A stretch of DNA of 64,000 bases from contig NZ_CP023434.1 in assembly GCF_003546865.1 (NCBI RefSeq), positions 372,001 to 436,000 of the forward strand. The letters are read 5' to 3'. How positions within the stretch are numbered: position 1 is the stretch's first letter; each line of letters starts with the position of its first letter. Positions 9,681 to 19,106 of the stretch are shown here, piece by piece. A program made the position numbers and the translations under genes. This stretch comes from Suicoccus acidiformans. GTDB lineage: Bacteria; Bacillota; Bacilli; Lactobacillales; Aerococcaceae. The notes under the pieces were generated by a model. It did no database searches. It was not told the DNA's origin and was given only the letters and a program-made list of their open reading frames with translations.

Positions 9681-11161
9681 AAGCTTTCCTCCAAACCATA
9701 GAGAGCATTTAATTGATGGAGCGTTGCTTCTGTCTGATGAAGAATCGCCTCCTGATTTTTAGGAACACCCTCATTTTCCGTTGTGACACGTTGCACCAAC
9801 TGATCATAGGCCAATTGCTGGCACAAAGCCTCTCCACTGAGGCTATGGTATTTCTCAAGTTGTTCTATGAATTCTTTAGGGTGTCCGCTATAATATTTAT
9901 GATAGAGTGTTTCCAAGCCGGGGGTTTGTTGAAGAACCAGCGAGTGTTCCAGAGCACCAGGTTTCTTCTTGAGGGTTTTGATATAGTGACTGATATCAAG
10001 CTGAAACCCATGGGAACCCTCTATTTTATTATGCCTGGCCACTTCTTGTTCATTGGCATAAACCACGAGATAATCGGCATAAGCCTTGATCTGAACTCGC
10101 TTCCCTACCAAGTAGTCAGGGACAGAATACTGATTCTTCTGATAATGAATCGTGGCATACTTTGTGACGCTGAGCTGACAAAGTTCTGCCAGTTCAAAGG
10201 GAGGACGGTATTTAAGAAGGTGGCCTTTTTCTTCTTCCAAACGACTCTCTTGATTCAAAGTCCGTAAGGACTCTTCCAAATGCTGGCGAGCTTCATCTAA
10301 AGATTGAAATTGATATTTTTTGGTGAAACAGTTTTGTCTGACATGCTTTACACGACTCTCTACTGTTCCCTTCTCATTCCCACTGAAGCAATTGGTGACA
10401 TTAATATTAAACCCATAATAAGTGGCTAATTGGATGAGTTGGGGGTTTAGCTCCTTTTCATTACGCCCAATAAAACGAGTGACCACATTTCTCATATTGT
10501 CATAGACAAGCTCCGCATACACCCCACCCAGGTTTTCAAAAAATCGCACATGCGCATCCTGAAAGACAGCTTTTTTCTGGTTGGTATAGAGGTAAGCCCA
10601 GTAATAATCTGAAGCAGGGCTAGCCCACACAGCGAGATAATAGGTTTTAACCACGCCCTCAATTTCTAATTTGACCTCTCCAAAATCGAACTCCACCCGT
10701 GCACCCAATGCATAATTTTGCTTGATAAAAGCCTCTTTAGCTTTCGCTTTCATTTTTGACCAGTAATGAGCGACTGTCCGGTATTTAATCGCATACCCTT
10801 CCTCTGCTAGGATTTCATAAACAGCCTTAGCCGTTAGTGCTTGTTTATGAGGTCCTAGCCTTCGATCCTTTTCTCTTTCTTTTTCCAGTAATTCGCTCAT
10901 TCTAGCTTCCACCTCTGGTGTAAAGGTTCTTTTTTTCCGATTGGAAGTATCATATTTTCTTTCTAAGACTAATTGTTCGGTTGCTGCTTCGATTTCTTTC
11001 TCATTTTGAGCGTCATCCAAAGCATCTATACCTGCTTGGTATCGATCCCTTATTCTTCGAATCGTTTTTCTATCAATGTCCATGTCTCTGCTAATTTTCC
11101 TAATGGATTCCCCATTTCTAAAACGGTGAATCACTTCGAATTCTTTATTGATACGAATCAC
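9674..11161 (-). CDS. istA: IS21 family transposase IstA
   Basis: DDE transposase of 495 residues. An N-terminal helix-turn-helix (RNGESIRKISRDMDIDRKTIRRI) precedes an integrase core with first Asp in VEFDFGEVKLE, second in ELVYDNMRNVV and the Glu in NEKGTVESRVKH. GTG start at 11161, 9 bp after GGAGG on the minus strand. Transcription runs inward from the right IS end, towards istB. Confidence 0.95.
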   Translation of the reverse strand: MIRINKEFEVIHRFRNGESIRKISRDMDIDRKTIRRIRDRYQAGIDALDDAQNEKEIEAATEQLVLERKYDTSNRKKRTFTPEVEARMSELLEKEREKDRRLGPHKQALTAKAVYEILAEEGYAIKYRTVAHYWSKMKAKAKEAFIKQNYALGARVEFDFGEVKLEIEGVVKTYYLAVWASPASDYYWAYLYTNQKKAVFQDAHVRFFENLGGVYAELVYDNMRNVVTRFIGRNEKELNPQLIQLATYYGFNINVTNCFSGNEKGTVESRVKHVRQNCFTKKYQFQSLDEARQHLEESLRTLNQESRLEEEKGHLLKYRPPFELAELCQLSVTKYATIHYQKNQYSVPDYLVGKRVQIKAYADYLVVYANEQEVARHNKIEGSHGFQLDISHYIKTLKKKPGALEHSLVLQQTPGLETLYHKYYSGHPKEFIEQLEKYHSLSGEALCQQLAYDQLVQRVTTENEGVPKNQEAILHQTEATLHQLNALYGLEESLC

Positions 11162-11213
11162 TCCTTGGCACCTCCATCTATAATACGTTTATTATAGATG
11201 GAAAGGCATGGCA

Positions 11214-11276
11214 AGTGGTCCCTTTTTGAATAGCAATTTACCCCGAAGGTGGTCCCTTTTTAGATTACAACAAACA
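11214..11276. repeat. IS21 right end with two terminal repeats
   Basis: Inverted copies of the 14-bp terminal motif at 11248-11261 (exact) and 11214-11227 (one mismatch), ending in ACA at 11276 and followed directly by the target duplication AAAGA. Confidence 0.85.
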
Positions 11277-11377
11277 AAAGATGCCGCGAATTCCTTCTTC
11301 TCAAAGACTACGCTCATAAATCGATCATCCAGTAAAGATAAGGTCTGGATCTTCTCATATACACTCAAGTCAGTCAC
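11277..11377 (-). pseudogene. Rpn-family nuclease, N-terminal part, split by the IS21 element
   Basis: First about 33 codons of the interrupted Rpn gene. GTG at 11377 follows AAGGAGG with 7-bp spacing and gives VTDLSVYEKIQTLSLLDDRF, then MSVVFEKKEFAAS. The N terminus with DDRFMSVVF is characteristic of the family (DDxFMKxVF). Reading beyond 11277 enters the IS, so the downstream frame there is an artefact. See the C-terminal fragment at 8325-8798 for the rejoined gene. Confidence 0.85.
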
Positions 11378-11698
11378 CCTGGCGCCTCCTTGTAATTTTA
11401 TTTTACTGTTTCTGCTATCATTATACAAGAGAAGGACCACGAGAACAAGCGTTCCTATTTCAGTTCATAGATAACTCATAATATTAGCCGAAAAATTTCT
11501 CTCCAGCATGAAAGAAATGGGTAATCATTTGAACTCCAATACAAAAGTCCTTACTGTTCAGTGCTTGACCATAGTTTTCTAAAACATTCGCCTACAATTC
11601 CTGGAGCTCAACCCTTCTCGATTGATATTACATGCCTTCTTTTATCTTCAAGCCCCCAACAAAACATTGATGAAAACGCTGTATTTTTATCCGAAACA
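11378..11698. other. Intergenic region between the split Rpn gene and pfkA
   Basis: No supported gene. The minus strand carries the Rpn ribosome site (AAGGAGG at about 11385-11391). Apparent frames on the plus strand lack ribosome sites and family features. The pfkA promoter is at its right end. Confidence 0.4.
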
Positions 11699-11707
11699 TG
11701 GTATGAT
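11699..11707 (+). promoter_or_regulatory. Extended -10 promoter of pfkA
   Basis: TG at 11699-11700, one base, then TATGAT at 11702-11707. There is no convincing -35, as expected for an extended -10 promoter. It is 33 bp before the pfkA ATG. Confidence 0.6.
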
Positions 11708-11740
11708 GTTTCTGAGAAAGTTTGTGAAAGGGGAAGATGT

Positions 11741-12667
11741 ATGAAGAAGATTGGAGTACTTACAAGTGGAGGCGACGCGCCGGGTATGAATGCGGCAATC
11801 TATGGACTTGTAGAAGAAGCTGAAACTCAAGGTGTTGAAGTCGTAGGTTTCATTGATGGCTACGAAGGACTAATTGATGGTAAGGCAAAGGCACTTACGC
11901 CGGCCAATGTTAAGCCACATATCGGTATTGGAGGAACTTTTCTAGGCACAGCCCGTTCAGAACGCTTTAAAGATTCGGCTGTCCAGCAGCAAGTAGCAGA
12001 ACGCATTAATGAAGAACTTGACGGCTTAGTTGTCATAGGGGGCGACGGATCTTATCAAGGGGCGTTGAAGCTTTCTGAATTGGGTGTGCATACAATTGCG
12101 ATTCCGGCGACAATTGATAATGATATTTCGCGCACAGAGTTGACCCTTGGCTTTAAAACGGCGGTTCGTAATGTAGTTGAAACGGTGGATATTATGATGC
12201 AGTCGGCAGCGAGTCATCATCATATTTATGGCATTGAAGTGATGGGCCGTCGGGCAGGAGATTTGGCCGAATGGACTGGGAAAGCCTTGGCCGCGGATGG
12301 CATCATCAGCAAAACCGAGGATTTTAGCGTGAGTCAAGTTCGTGAAGCTATCGAGATGTCATTTGCAGCAGGCAAAAGCTATCAATTGTTTATCATTGCT
12401 GAAGGGGCTATGTCGGCAGCAGAGTTCAAGCGGCATATTGAGAATGAAACGGTCTATGGAATCCACGATTTCGTCCTAGGGCATATTCAGCGCGGAGGTA
12501 ATCCGGTGGCAGAAGACCGGATGCTAGGTTTTGATTTTGGTAAAGAGGCCTTTAATCGTTTAAGTGCAGGAGACACGGGGCTTTGCTTGGCTGTGGAAGC
12601 CGGAGAAGTTGTAGCGCAGTCGATTGAAGATCACCGAGCTTTTGAAGATCGCAGGCATTTATCCTAA
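11741..12667 (+). CDS. pfkA: ATP-dependent 6-phosphofructokinase, divergent form
   Basis: Phosphorylates fructose-6-phosphate to fructose-1,6-bisphosphate. 308 residues from ATG 11741 (MKKIGVLTSGGDAPGMNAAI) behind GAAAGGGGA; the family usually has about 320. ATP-binding GGDGSYQGA, catalytic PATIDND (normally PGTIDND), substrate motif MGRRAGDLA and HIQRGG are present. The three effector-site arginines of E. coli PfkA (R21, R25, R54) are Tyr21, Glu25 and Pro54 here, so classical ADP/PEP control is probably absent. It is not next to pyruvate kinase, the normal Firmicutes arrangement, so it may be a second PFK or act on another sugar phosphate. Confidence 0.88.
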   Translation: MKKIGVLTSGGDAPGMNAAIYGLVEEAETQGVEVVGFIDGYEGLIDGKAKALTPANVKPHIGIGGTFLGTARSERFKDSAVQQQVAERINEELDGLVVIGGDGSYQGALKLSELGVHTIAIPATIDNDISRTELTLGFKTAVRNVVETVDIMMQSAASHHHIYGIEVMGRRAGDLAEWTGKALAADGIISKTEDFSVSQVREAIEMSFAAGKSYQLFIIAEGAMSAAEFKRHIENETVYGIHDFVLGHIQRGGNPVAEDRMLGFDFGKEAFNRLSAGDTGLCLAVEAGEVVAQSIEDHRAFEDRRHLS

Positions 12668-12678
12668 AGAGATTGTGA

Positions 12679-12732
12679 TTGAAAAGGCTTTATTTTTATG
12701 CTATACTTTTGGCAAATAACAATGTTGTTGCC
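12679..12732 (+). promoter_or_regulatory. tkt promoter with inverted repeat
   Basis: TTGAAA (12679-12684), 17 bp, TATACT (12702-12707) with an extended TG at 12699-12700. Immediately downstream GGCAA (12711-12715) and TTGCC (12728-12732) form an inverted repeat around ATAACAATGTTG, well placed for a repressor. AATAACAA recurs in the xfp leader. Confidence 0.75.
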
Positions 12733-12755
12733 ATATGACAAAATAGGAGGACATT

Positions 12756-14762
12756 ATGTTTAACGAGAAAGATTACTTAGGCGTTAATGCGTTGAGAGCG
12801 TTGAGTGTTGAACAAATTGAAGCAGCTAATTCAGGGCACCCGGGCTTACCTTTGGGGGCAGCACCGATGGCTTACGCCTTATTTGCAGGGCATTTAGATA
12901 TTAATCCGAAAGAATCTAAGTGGCCAAACCGCGATCGTTTTGTTTTATCGGCTGGACATGGTTCTGCCTTACTTTATAGTTTACTGCATATGAGTGGTTT
13001 TGACGTGACGATTGATGATTTGAAAGACTTCCGCCAAACAGGTAGCCGTACACCAGGGCATCCCGAAGTGGGGCATACTGACGGTGTGGAAGCAACAACG
13101 GGACCGTTGGGTCAAGGGATTGCCCAAGCTGTAGGGATGGCCATGGCTGAGCAACACACGGCAGCCCTTTACAATACCGATGAACATAAGGTCATTGATC
13201 ACTATACGTATACTTTAGTCGGTGATGGGGATTTGATGGAAGGCATCAGCTATGAAGCAATTTCCTATGCAGGTCGTCAGAAACTTGATAAATTGATTGT
13301 CTTGTATGACTCCAACGATATTTCCCTCGACGGTGATTTGAATATGGCCTTTAATGAAGATATTAAAGGGCGCTTTGAGTCAGCGCAATGGAATTACATA
13401 CGCGTTGAAGATGGTAACGACTTAAATGCGATTGCTGAAGCAATCCAAGATGCCAAAGACAACAACGGCGGCAAACCAAGTCTCATCGAAATTAAGACAG
13501 TGATTGGTTACGGTTCCCCACAACAAGGAACGGCCGCAACTCATGGTAACCCGCTTGGTTTCGAGAATTGGGAAGCAACGAAGAAAGTTTACGAATGGGG
13601 TCATGGGGCCTTTGAAGTGCCAGAGGAAGCCTATGACTTGTTCCGAGAGAAAGTTGCAAACCGTGGCCAAAAAACTTATGACGAGTGGACGGCCCTTTTT
13701 GAAGACTATAAGGCTCAGTATCCAGAGAAAGCAGCCGCTTTTGAAGCAGGCTTCAAGGGCGAATTGCCCGAAGAGTATGCTAGTCAACTAACCTACCAAG
13801 CTGAAGGTGCTTCCGATGAAGCGAGCCGGGAATCTAGCTCGAAGGCGATTAACGCTTTAGCGGAACAAGTGCCATTCTTATGGGGTGGTTCGGCAGACTT
13901 ATCTGGCTCGAACAAGACCATGATTAAAGATAGCGATGATTTTATGCCTGAAACCCGTGGCGGACGCAATATTTGGTTCGGCGTACGTGAATTTGCGATG
14001 GCAGCCATGATGAACGGTATAGCTCTGCATGGGGGGACTAAAGTCTACGGCGGAACCTTCTTCGTCTTCACGGACTACTTGAAAGCGGCTGTTCGCTTAT
14101 CTGCCTTATCTCAATTACCGGTTACGTATGTTATGACGCATGATTCGATTGCGGTGGGCGAAGACGGTCCAACGCATGAGCCGATTGAGCAATTAGCTGC
14201 CTTCCGTGCTTTACCAAACTTAAACTTGATTCGCCCAGCAGACGTGAATGAAACGAATGCTGCATGGAAAGTGGCGGTTGAATCGACGGACCGACCAACG
14301 ATGTTAGTCTTAACTCGCCAGAATTTACCGGTTCTAGAGGGAACTGAAACTAAAGCAGATGAGGGTGTAGCCAAGGGTGCCTATGTGATTTCACCAAGTG
14401 AAGGGGCAACACCGGAAGGTATCCTTATTGCTACAGGTTCTGAAGTTAGCCTAGCGGTGGAAGCCCAAGCCCAGCTCAAAGCAGAAGGCATCGACGTTTC
14501 GGTCGTCTCCATGCCAGCGCAAAACCGCTTCGACGAGCAAGATGCAGCCTACAAAGAGTCTGTCTTACCAGCAGAAGTCCGCAACCGCCTGTCGATTGAG
14601 ATGGGTGCCACTTTCGGTTGGGAACGTTATGTCGGCTTAGACGGAGTAACCTTAGGTATTGACCGCTTCGGTGCGTCAGGACCTGCGGGTGAAATTGTGC
14701 CACAATTTGGCTTTACAGCGGAGAATGTGGTCGCCCAGTATAAGGAAGCATTTGTAAAATAA
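12756..14762 (+). CDS. tkt: Transketolase
   Basis: Thiamine-diphosphate enzyme of the pentose phosphate pathway moving two-carbon units between sugar phosphates; 668 residues, normal length. TPP motif GDGDLMEGISYEA followed by YDSNDISLDG, N-terminal NSGHPGLPLGAAPM, donor-site LSAGHGSALLYS and the C-terminal HDSIAVGEDGPTHEP signature are all present. Ribosome site AGGAGG 6 bp before ATG. Own promoter and terminator, so monocistronic. With phosphoketolase 1.3 kb away, it balances pentose and hexose phosphates in a heterofermenter. Confidence 0.96.
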   Translation: MFNEKDYLGVNALRALSVEQIEAANSGHPGLPLGAAPMAYALFAGHLDINPKESKWPNRDRFVLSAGHGSALLYSLLHMSGFDVTIDDLKDFRQTGSRTPGHPEVGHTDGVEATTGPLGQGIAQAVGMAMAEQHTAALYNTDEHKVIDHYTYTLVGDGDLMEGISYEAISYAGRQKLDKLIVLYDSNDISLDGDLNMAFNEDIKGRFESAQWNYIRVEDGNDLNAIAEAIQDAKDNNGGKPSLIEIKTVIGYGSPQQGTAATHGNPLGFENWEATKKVYEWGHGAFEVPEEAYDLFREKVANRGQKTYDEWTALFEDYKAQYPEKAAAFEAGFKGELPEEYASQLTYQAEGASDEASRESSSKAINALAEQVPFLWGGSADLSGSNKTMIKDSDDFMPETRGGRNIWFGVREFAMAAMMNGIALHGGTKVYGGTFFVFTDYLKAAVRLSALSQLPVTYVMTHDSIAVGEDGPTHEPIEQLAAFRALPNLNLIRPADVNETNAAWKVAVESTDRPTMLVLTRQNLPVLEGTETKADEGVAKGAYVISPSEGATPEGILIATGSEVSLAVEAQAQLKAEGIDVSVVSMPAQNRFDEQDAAYKESVLPAEVRNRLSIEMGATFGWERYVGLDGVTLGIDRFGASGPAGEIVPQFGFTAENVVAQYKEAFVK

Positions 14763-14776
14763 TTTTTGGGAAAGAG

Positions 14777-14815
14777 GGTGCTTGTAAGTTTAGGCTTGCA
14801 AGCGCCTTATTTATT
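14777..14815 (+). terminator. Terminator after tkt
   Basis: GGTGCTTGTAAG (14777-14788) pairs with CTTGCAAGCGCC (14795-14806) with two wobble pairs, followed by TTATTTATTT. Confidence 0.8.
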
Positions 14816-14857
14816 TGATAGGTTTAATGACAGAGTATAGAGAATGTAGGTGACAAG

Positions 14858-15799
14858 ATGAGTCAGAATGAGAATGAATTGGTCAAAGTCGCATCGATGT
14901 ATTATGAAGAGGGCATGACCCAAGCCGAGATTGCCCGTACCCGAGGCGTCTCCCGCTCCCTCATATCTAAATATCTAATAGATGCTAAGAAATCAGGCAT
15001 TGTCGAAGTGGTCATTAACAGCTCCAGTGTCCATAGCGTGCGTTTGGAACGCGAGTTAGAGAAGAAGTATCATTTGCGCAATGCGATGATTATCGATTCC
15101 TTCAAGCTCAAAGAAGACGAGGCCAACCGCATTACCACCCAGCAAGCCGCCTTATTCTTGGAGAAGTTATTACAAGAAAACCAGACAATTGGAGTATCCT
15201 GGGGTCGTACCATTCGTAAAGTTGCCGAGAGCTTCCCTTATACTAATCACACGGATACCGTATGGATTCCGCTGATTGGCGGTATGAGTGATCAGGATTT
15301 TGATATCCAATCTAATCAACTGACCAATGACTTCGCCATCAAATGTCGTGGCCAAGCCAAATACCTTTATGCCCCGTCTCTTGTATCCAATGACGTCATC
15401 TTCGATGAATTGGTAAATAATGCCGGTATTAAGAGTATTCTGCAAGAAAGTCAAGAAGTCGATTTAGCCTTACTAGGTATCTCCACCGTTGATTTAGAAA
15501 GCAACATGCGCCGGATTGGCTACCTTACTGACGAAGACGTGGCAGAATTAAAGGCTAAAGGTGCGGTAGGCGTCATTAACTCCCGCTTCTTTGACCGAGA
15601 TGGCCAAGAAGTAGATAGTGACATTAACCGCTACTCCATCGGCTTAACCTTGGACGAAATTCGCCAAATTCCTTATCGCTTAGGCGTCGTCTACGGTGAA
15701 CAGAAGGCCGAAGCGGTGGAAGTGGCCCTGCGGACGCAATTGATGGATAGCATTGTCACAACAGATACAATGGCTGAGACCATCTTGAATATTAAATAA
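14858..15799 (+). CDS. SorC/CggR-family sugar-binding transcriptional regulator
   Basis: DNA-binding repressor/activator with sugar-phosphate sensing, 313 residues. An N-terminal helix-turn-helix (MTQAEIARTRGVSRSLISKY, about residues 20-39) is followed by the sugar-binding domain: IGVSWGRTIRKV, WIPLIGGMS, LLGIST and a closing IPYRLGVVYGEQKAEAV. ATG at 14858 follows GTAGGTGA. It sits alone between tkt and xfp with its own terminator. By position and by the inverted repeats in both neighbouring promoters I infer that it controls tkt and/or xfp; that is not demonstrated. Confidence 0.88.
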   Translation: MSQNENELVKVASMYYEEGMTQAEIARTRGVSRSLISKYLIDAKKSGIVEVVINSSSVHSVRLERELEKKYHLRNAMIIDSFKLKEDEANRITTQQAALFLEKLLQENQTIGVSWGRTIRKVAESFPYTNHTDTVWIPLIGGMSDQDFDIQSNQLTNDFAIKCRGQAKYLYAPSLVSNDVIFDELVNNAGIKSILQESQEVDLALLGISTVDLESNMRRIGYLTDEDVAELKAKGAVGVINSRFFDRDGQEVDSDINRYSIGLTLDEIRQIPYRLGVVYGEQKAEAVEVALRTQLMDSIVTTDTMAETILNIK

Positions 15800-15800
15800 A

Positions 15801-15829
15801 GTCGCTAGCTTGAAGTCTAGCGGCTTTTT
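15801..15829 (+). terminator. Terminator after the SorC-type regulator
   Basis: GTCGCTAG (15801-15808) pairs with CTAGCGGC (15817-15824), followed by TTTTTG. Confidence 0.85.
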
Positions 15830-16007
15830 GTGTGCGCCGGAGGAAGCGCAATGCTAGTAGCAAAGCTTAGAATGCATCAGCAAGCGGTCTGTTTGAGAGC
15901 CAAAAGGAAGTCCCTGTAGCAAAGTTAATCCTACAAACCTTTCATCTATCTGGAAAATTAAGCAAGGGAGAGACTTTAGAAAACTTCTAAAACATTTGAC
16001 AAGATGG

Positions 16008-16059
16008 TTGACATTCGCCAATAATTTCGTTATTCTTGTGTTAGTGAATAACAACACAA
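16008..16059 (+). promoter_or_regulatory. xfp promoter with inverted repeat over the start region
   Basis: TTGACA (16008-16013), 17 bp, TATTCT (16031-16036). A 7-bp perfect inverted repeat TTGTGTT (16036-16042) / AACACAA (16053-16059) overlaps the end of the -10 and the start point, a typical repressor position. A second TTGACA lies at 15996-16001. Confidence 0.75.
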
Positions 16060-16072
16060 AGGAGAGACATTC

Positions 16073-18439
16073 ATGACGAACTATGATTCTAAAGAGTACT
16101 TAGAACTTGTTGACGCTTGGTGGCGGGCAGCAAACTACTTATCTGTAGGGCAAATGTATTTGCGGGACAATCCTTTATTGAAACGCGAAATTTCTGCAGA
16201 TGACGTGAAAATTAACCCAATCGGACACTGGGGAACGATTTCTGGGCAGAACTTCGTTTACGCACACTTAAACCGTGTTATCAACAAGTATGACTTGAAT
16301 ATGTTCTATATTGAAGGACCAGGTCACGGTGGCCAAGTTATGGTTACGAACTCGTATTTAGATGGTAGCTACACAGAGCGTTACCCAGAGTTCACTCAAG
16401 ATGAAGAAGGGATGCAGAAATTCTTCAAGACTTTCTCATTCCCAGGAGGGATTGGTTCTCACGCTGCCCCTGAGACACCTGGATCGATTCATGAAGGTGG
16501 GGAATTAGGTTATTCCTTGTCTCACGCAACAGGTGCCATTCTAGATAATCCTGATGTCATTGCTGCAACTGTCGTGGGTGACGGGGAAGCAGAAACGGGT
16601 CCTTTAGCTGCTGGTTGGTTCTCAAATAGCTTCATTAACCCAGTAACAGACGGTGCGGTTCTACCAATTCTTTACTTAAACGGTGCTAAGATTGCTAACC
16701 CAACTATTCTAGCTCGTAAATCCAACGAAGACTTAATTAAATACTTCGAAGGGATGGGCTGGGACCCAATGATTGTGGAAGGAACGGACCCAGCAGAGGT
16801 CCATCCACAAATGGCTGAAACTTTAGATAAGGCGATTGAGAAGATTAAGGCGATTCAAGAAGAAGCTCGTCAGAATCCTGCCGAAGAAGCAACAATGCCA
16901 GCTTGGCCAGTGATTCTTTACCGCACACCGAAAGGTTGGATGGGCCCTAAAGAGTGGGAAGGCGACAACATTGAAGGAAGCTTCCGTGCCCACCAAGTGC
17001 CAATTCCAGTCAATGCCAACAATATGGAACACGTAGACAAACTAGTCGATTGGCTCCAGTCATACCGTCCAGAAGAATTGTTCGACGAGAACGGGGCACC
17101 TGTTGAAGCCTTACAAAACTTTGCACCAAAAGGCGAGCAACGGATGGCGATGAACCCAATTACCAATGGTGGGATCGATCCAAAAGACCTAGACTTACCA
17201 AATTGGCAAGACTATGCCTTAGAAATCGGCACACCAGGTTCGAAAACTGCTCAAGATATGATTGAATTCGGTGGCTTTGCCCGGGATATCGTGAAACAAA
17301 ACCCTGATAACTTCCGTATCTTCGGTCCAGACGAGACCAAGTCAAACCGCTTGAATAAAGTGTTCGAAGCGACAGACCGTCAATGGTTAGAGCCAATCAA
17401 GGCGGAATACGACGAATTTATGTCTCCATCAGGGCGCGTCATTGATTCACAACTATCTGAGCACCAAATGCAAGGTTTCTTAGAAGCCTATGCCTTAACG
17501 GGTCGCCATGGATTTTTTGCAAGTTATGAATCCTTCTTCCGTACTGTGGATTCAATGATTACGCAACACTTCAAGTGGATTCGTAAATCTGCTAAGCATG
17601 ACTGGCGTAAGCCTTACCAGTCCTTGAACTTAATAAGTTCATCAACGGTATTCCAGCAAGACCACAACGGTTATACGCACCAGGATCCAGGCTTGTTAAC
17701 ACACATTTCTGAAAAGCATCCAGAATACATGCGTGCATACTTGCCAGCTGACACCAACAGCTTGCTAGCAGTTATGGACAAAGCCTTCCGTTCAGAGAAC
17801 TTAATCAACTACATTGTGACGTCTAAACATCCACGTCCACAATTCTACTCAGCTGAGGAAGCAGCAGAACTTGTTGATAAAGGCTACAAAGTCATCGACT
17901 GGGCCTCAACCGTAGAAGCCGGCGAAGAGCCAGACGTAGTTATTGCTGCAGCAGGTACCGAACCAAACTTTGAAGCCATTGCGGCGGTTTCCTACTTAGT
18001 CAAAGCCTTCCCAGAATTGAAGATTCGCTTTGTGAATGTGGTTGACTTATTCGTACTGCGTCATCCAGACATTGACCCACGTGGTTTAACTGATGAAGAA
18101 TTCGATGCAGTCTTCACCAAAGACAAACCAGTCTTCTTCGCCTTCCACTCATACGAAGGCCTACTACGCGACATCTTCTTTACACGTACGAATCATAATC
18201 TATACCCACATGGTTACCGTGAAGAGGGTGAGATTACGACACCATTCGACATGCGTGTTCTCAGCGAATTGGACCGTTTCCACTTAGCTGCTCATGTGGC
18301 GGACGTTCACTACGGTGATGAAGCAAAAGACTTCGTCGCTGAGATGAACAACTGGGTGGCAGAGCACCGCACATACGTTGAAGAGTACGGTAATGACATG
18401 CCAGAAGTAACCGAATGGAAATGGGAAGATATTAAATAA
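16073..18439 (+). CDS. xfp: Xylulose-5-phosphate / fructose-6-phosphate phosphoketolase
   Basis: TPP-dependent enzyme that splits D-xylulose-5-P with phosphate into acetyl-phosphate and glyceraldehyde-3-P, the key step of heterofermentation; 788 residues, normal length. Visible: [27 protein letters not shown], the TPP site [23 protein letters not shown] and the C-terminal RFVNVVDLF. Ribosome site AAAGGAGAG before ATG 16073. It is the common sink for the D-xylulose-5-P made by the ula and PTS operons at 27-54 kb. Confidence 0.97.
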   Translation: MTNYDSKEYLELVDAWWRAANYLSVGQMYLRDNPLLKREISADDVKINPIGHWGTISGQNFVYAHLNRVINKYDLNMFYIEGPGHGGQVMVTNSYLDGSYTERYPEFTQDEEGMQKFFKTFSFPGGIGSHAAPETPGSIHEGGELGYSLSHATGAILDNPDVIAATVVGDGEAETGPLAAGWFSNSFINPVTDGAVLPILYLNGAKIANPTILARKSNEDLIKYFEGMGWDPMIVEGTDPAEVHPQMAETLDKAIEKIKAIQEEARQNPAEEATMPAWPVILYRTPKGWMGPKEWEGDNIEGSFRAHQVPIPVNANNMEHVDKLVDWLQSYRPEELFDENGAPVEALQNFAPKGEQRMAMNPITNGGIDPKDLDLPNWQDYALEIGTPGSKTAQDMIEFGGFARDIVKQNPDNFRIFGPDETKSNRLNKVFEATDRQWLEPIKAEYDEFMSPSGRVIDSQLSEHQMQGFLEAYALTGRHGFFASYESFFRTVDSMITQHFKWIRKSAKHDWRKPYQSLNLISSSTVFQQDHNGYTHQDPGLLTHISEKHPEYMRAYLPADTNSLLAVMDKAFRSENLINYIVTSKHPRPQFYSAEEAAELVDKGYKVIDWASTVEAGEEPDVVIAAAGTEPNFEAIAAVSYLVKAFPELKIRFVNVVDLFVLRHPDIDPRGLTDEEFDAVFTKDKPVFFAFHSYEGLLRDIFFTRTNHNLYPHGYREEGEITTPFDMRVLSELDRFHLAAHVADVHYGDEAKDFVAEMNNWVAEHRTYVEEYGNDMPEVTEWKWEDIK

Positions 18440-18456
18440 TTAACCCCCAAAAAATG

Positions 18457-18486
18457 AAAGCCAAGGTTTCTGCCTTGGCTTTTTTC
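18457..18486 (+). terminator. Terminator after xfp
   Basis: AAAGCCAAGG (18457-18466) pairs with CCTTGGCTTT (18473-18482), ending in a T tract. Confidence 0.9.
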
Positions 18487-18599
18487 ATGTGCTTATAGCA
18501 AAAGGCTTTATTGCAGATTTAGCGCTAGGCGGAGAAACTTTTCCTGCGGTACTCCGTGGACTGCCCATCCGCTCGGATTCCAGCACACCCGGTGGATCG

Positions 18600-18877
18600 A
18601 ATAAAGGTTGAAGCCACGGTGGAGACCGTGGCTTCCTTATTTGAATGACAAGCGTTATCTGCTGGGATGTGGGGTTAGGGGAAGGGCGGAGTGATTGCAG
18701 GTGAGGTGTGACCTTTCTTGACTATCGTGGTGGACTTCTACCACGATAGTCAAACCTCTTCTCACTTACGTGGTAAATCCTACCACGCCAGTCAACCGCC
18801 TTCTCACTTACGTGGTAAATCCTACCACGCAAGTCAAACCACTTTTCACTTACGTGGCGCATGCCTACCACGTAAGT
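18600..18877. repeat. Composite structured repeat, copy 1 (hairpin, linker, four palindromes)
   Basis: A 42-bp hairpin at 18600-18641 (AATAAAGG...GCCACGG / CCGTGGC...CCTTATT) is followed, after 79 bp, by four 29-30-bp palindromes at 18721-18750, 18764-18792, 18806-18834 and 18848-18877. Each has the form ACTTACGTGGT, a short loop, ACCACGYAAGT (the first has ACTATCGTGG / CCACGATAGT). Start-to-start spacing is 43, 42 and 42 bp. Open frames that run through it are accidental. Confidence 0.85.
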
Positions 18878-18955
18878 CTATCAAAAACTCTAGAATCCCC
18901 GACCAACTTTTTCGTTTCCTTTTACGTAGCCGAGTCAATCACTCACCCCGGGTCT

Positions 18956-19106
18956 GATAAAGGTTGATGCCACGGCTCTCGCCGTGGCTTCCTTATCAAT
19001 AATTCCAATCTAGTTTGTAGCCAACTAGAGTTAATAGAGCGTAGAATCTGCCCCCGAACACCTTTGACCTTTCTTGGCTATCGTGGTGCACACCTACCAC
19101 GTAAGT
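18956..19106. repeat. Composite structured repeat, copy 2 (one palindrome)
   Basis: The same 42-bp hairpin (18956-18997, beginning GATAAAGGTTGATGCCACGG) followed by exactly 79 bp of divergent linker ending in TTTGACCTTTCTTGG, then a single palindrome at 19077-19106 with mixed arms (CTATCGTGG / CCACGTAAG). It looks like a shortened copy of the element, with the array reduced to one unit. Confidence 0.8.

Larger units (their letters stand above)
8799..11276 (-). mobile_element. Complete IS21-family insertion sequence (2478 bp)
   Basis: The ends begin TGT (8799) and finish ACA (11276). The outermost 15 bp are only partly conserved, but each is followed at the same distance by AAAAAGGGACCACC. 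The repeat occurs twice inside each end (8814-8827 and 8837-8850; inverted at 11248-11261 and, with one mismatch, at 11214-11227), as expected for IS21 multiple transposase sites. AAAGA at 8794-8798 and 11277-11281 is the target duplication. It contains istA and istB on the minus strand, both intact, so the element is probably still mobile or recently was. Confidence 0.92.

Noticed and set aside
9713-10267. 184-residue frame opposite istA
   Set aside because: Shadow of the istA coding sequence; no ribosome site and no family match.
12026-15454. Several 60-120-residue minus-strand frames opposite pfkA, tkt and the SorC-type gene
   Set aside because: Antisense shadows of well-supported genes.
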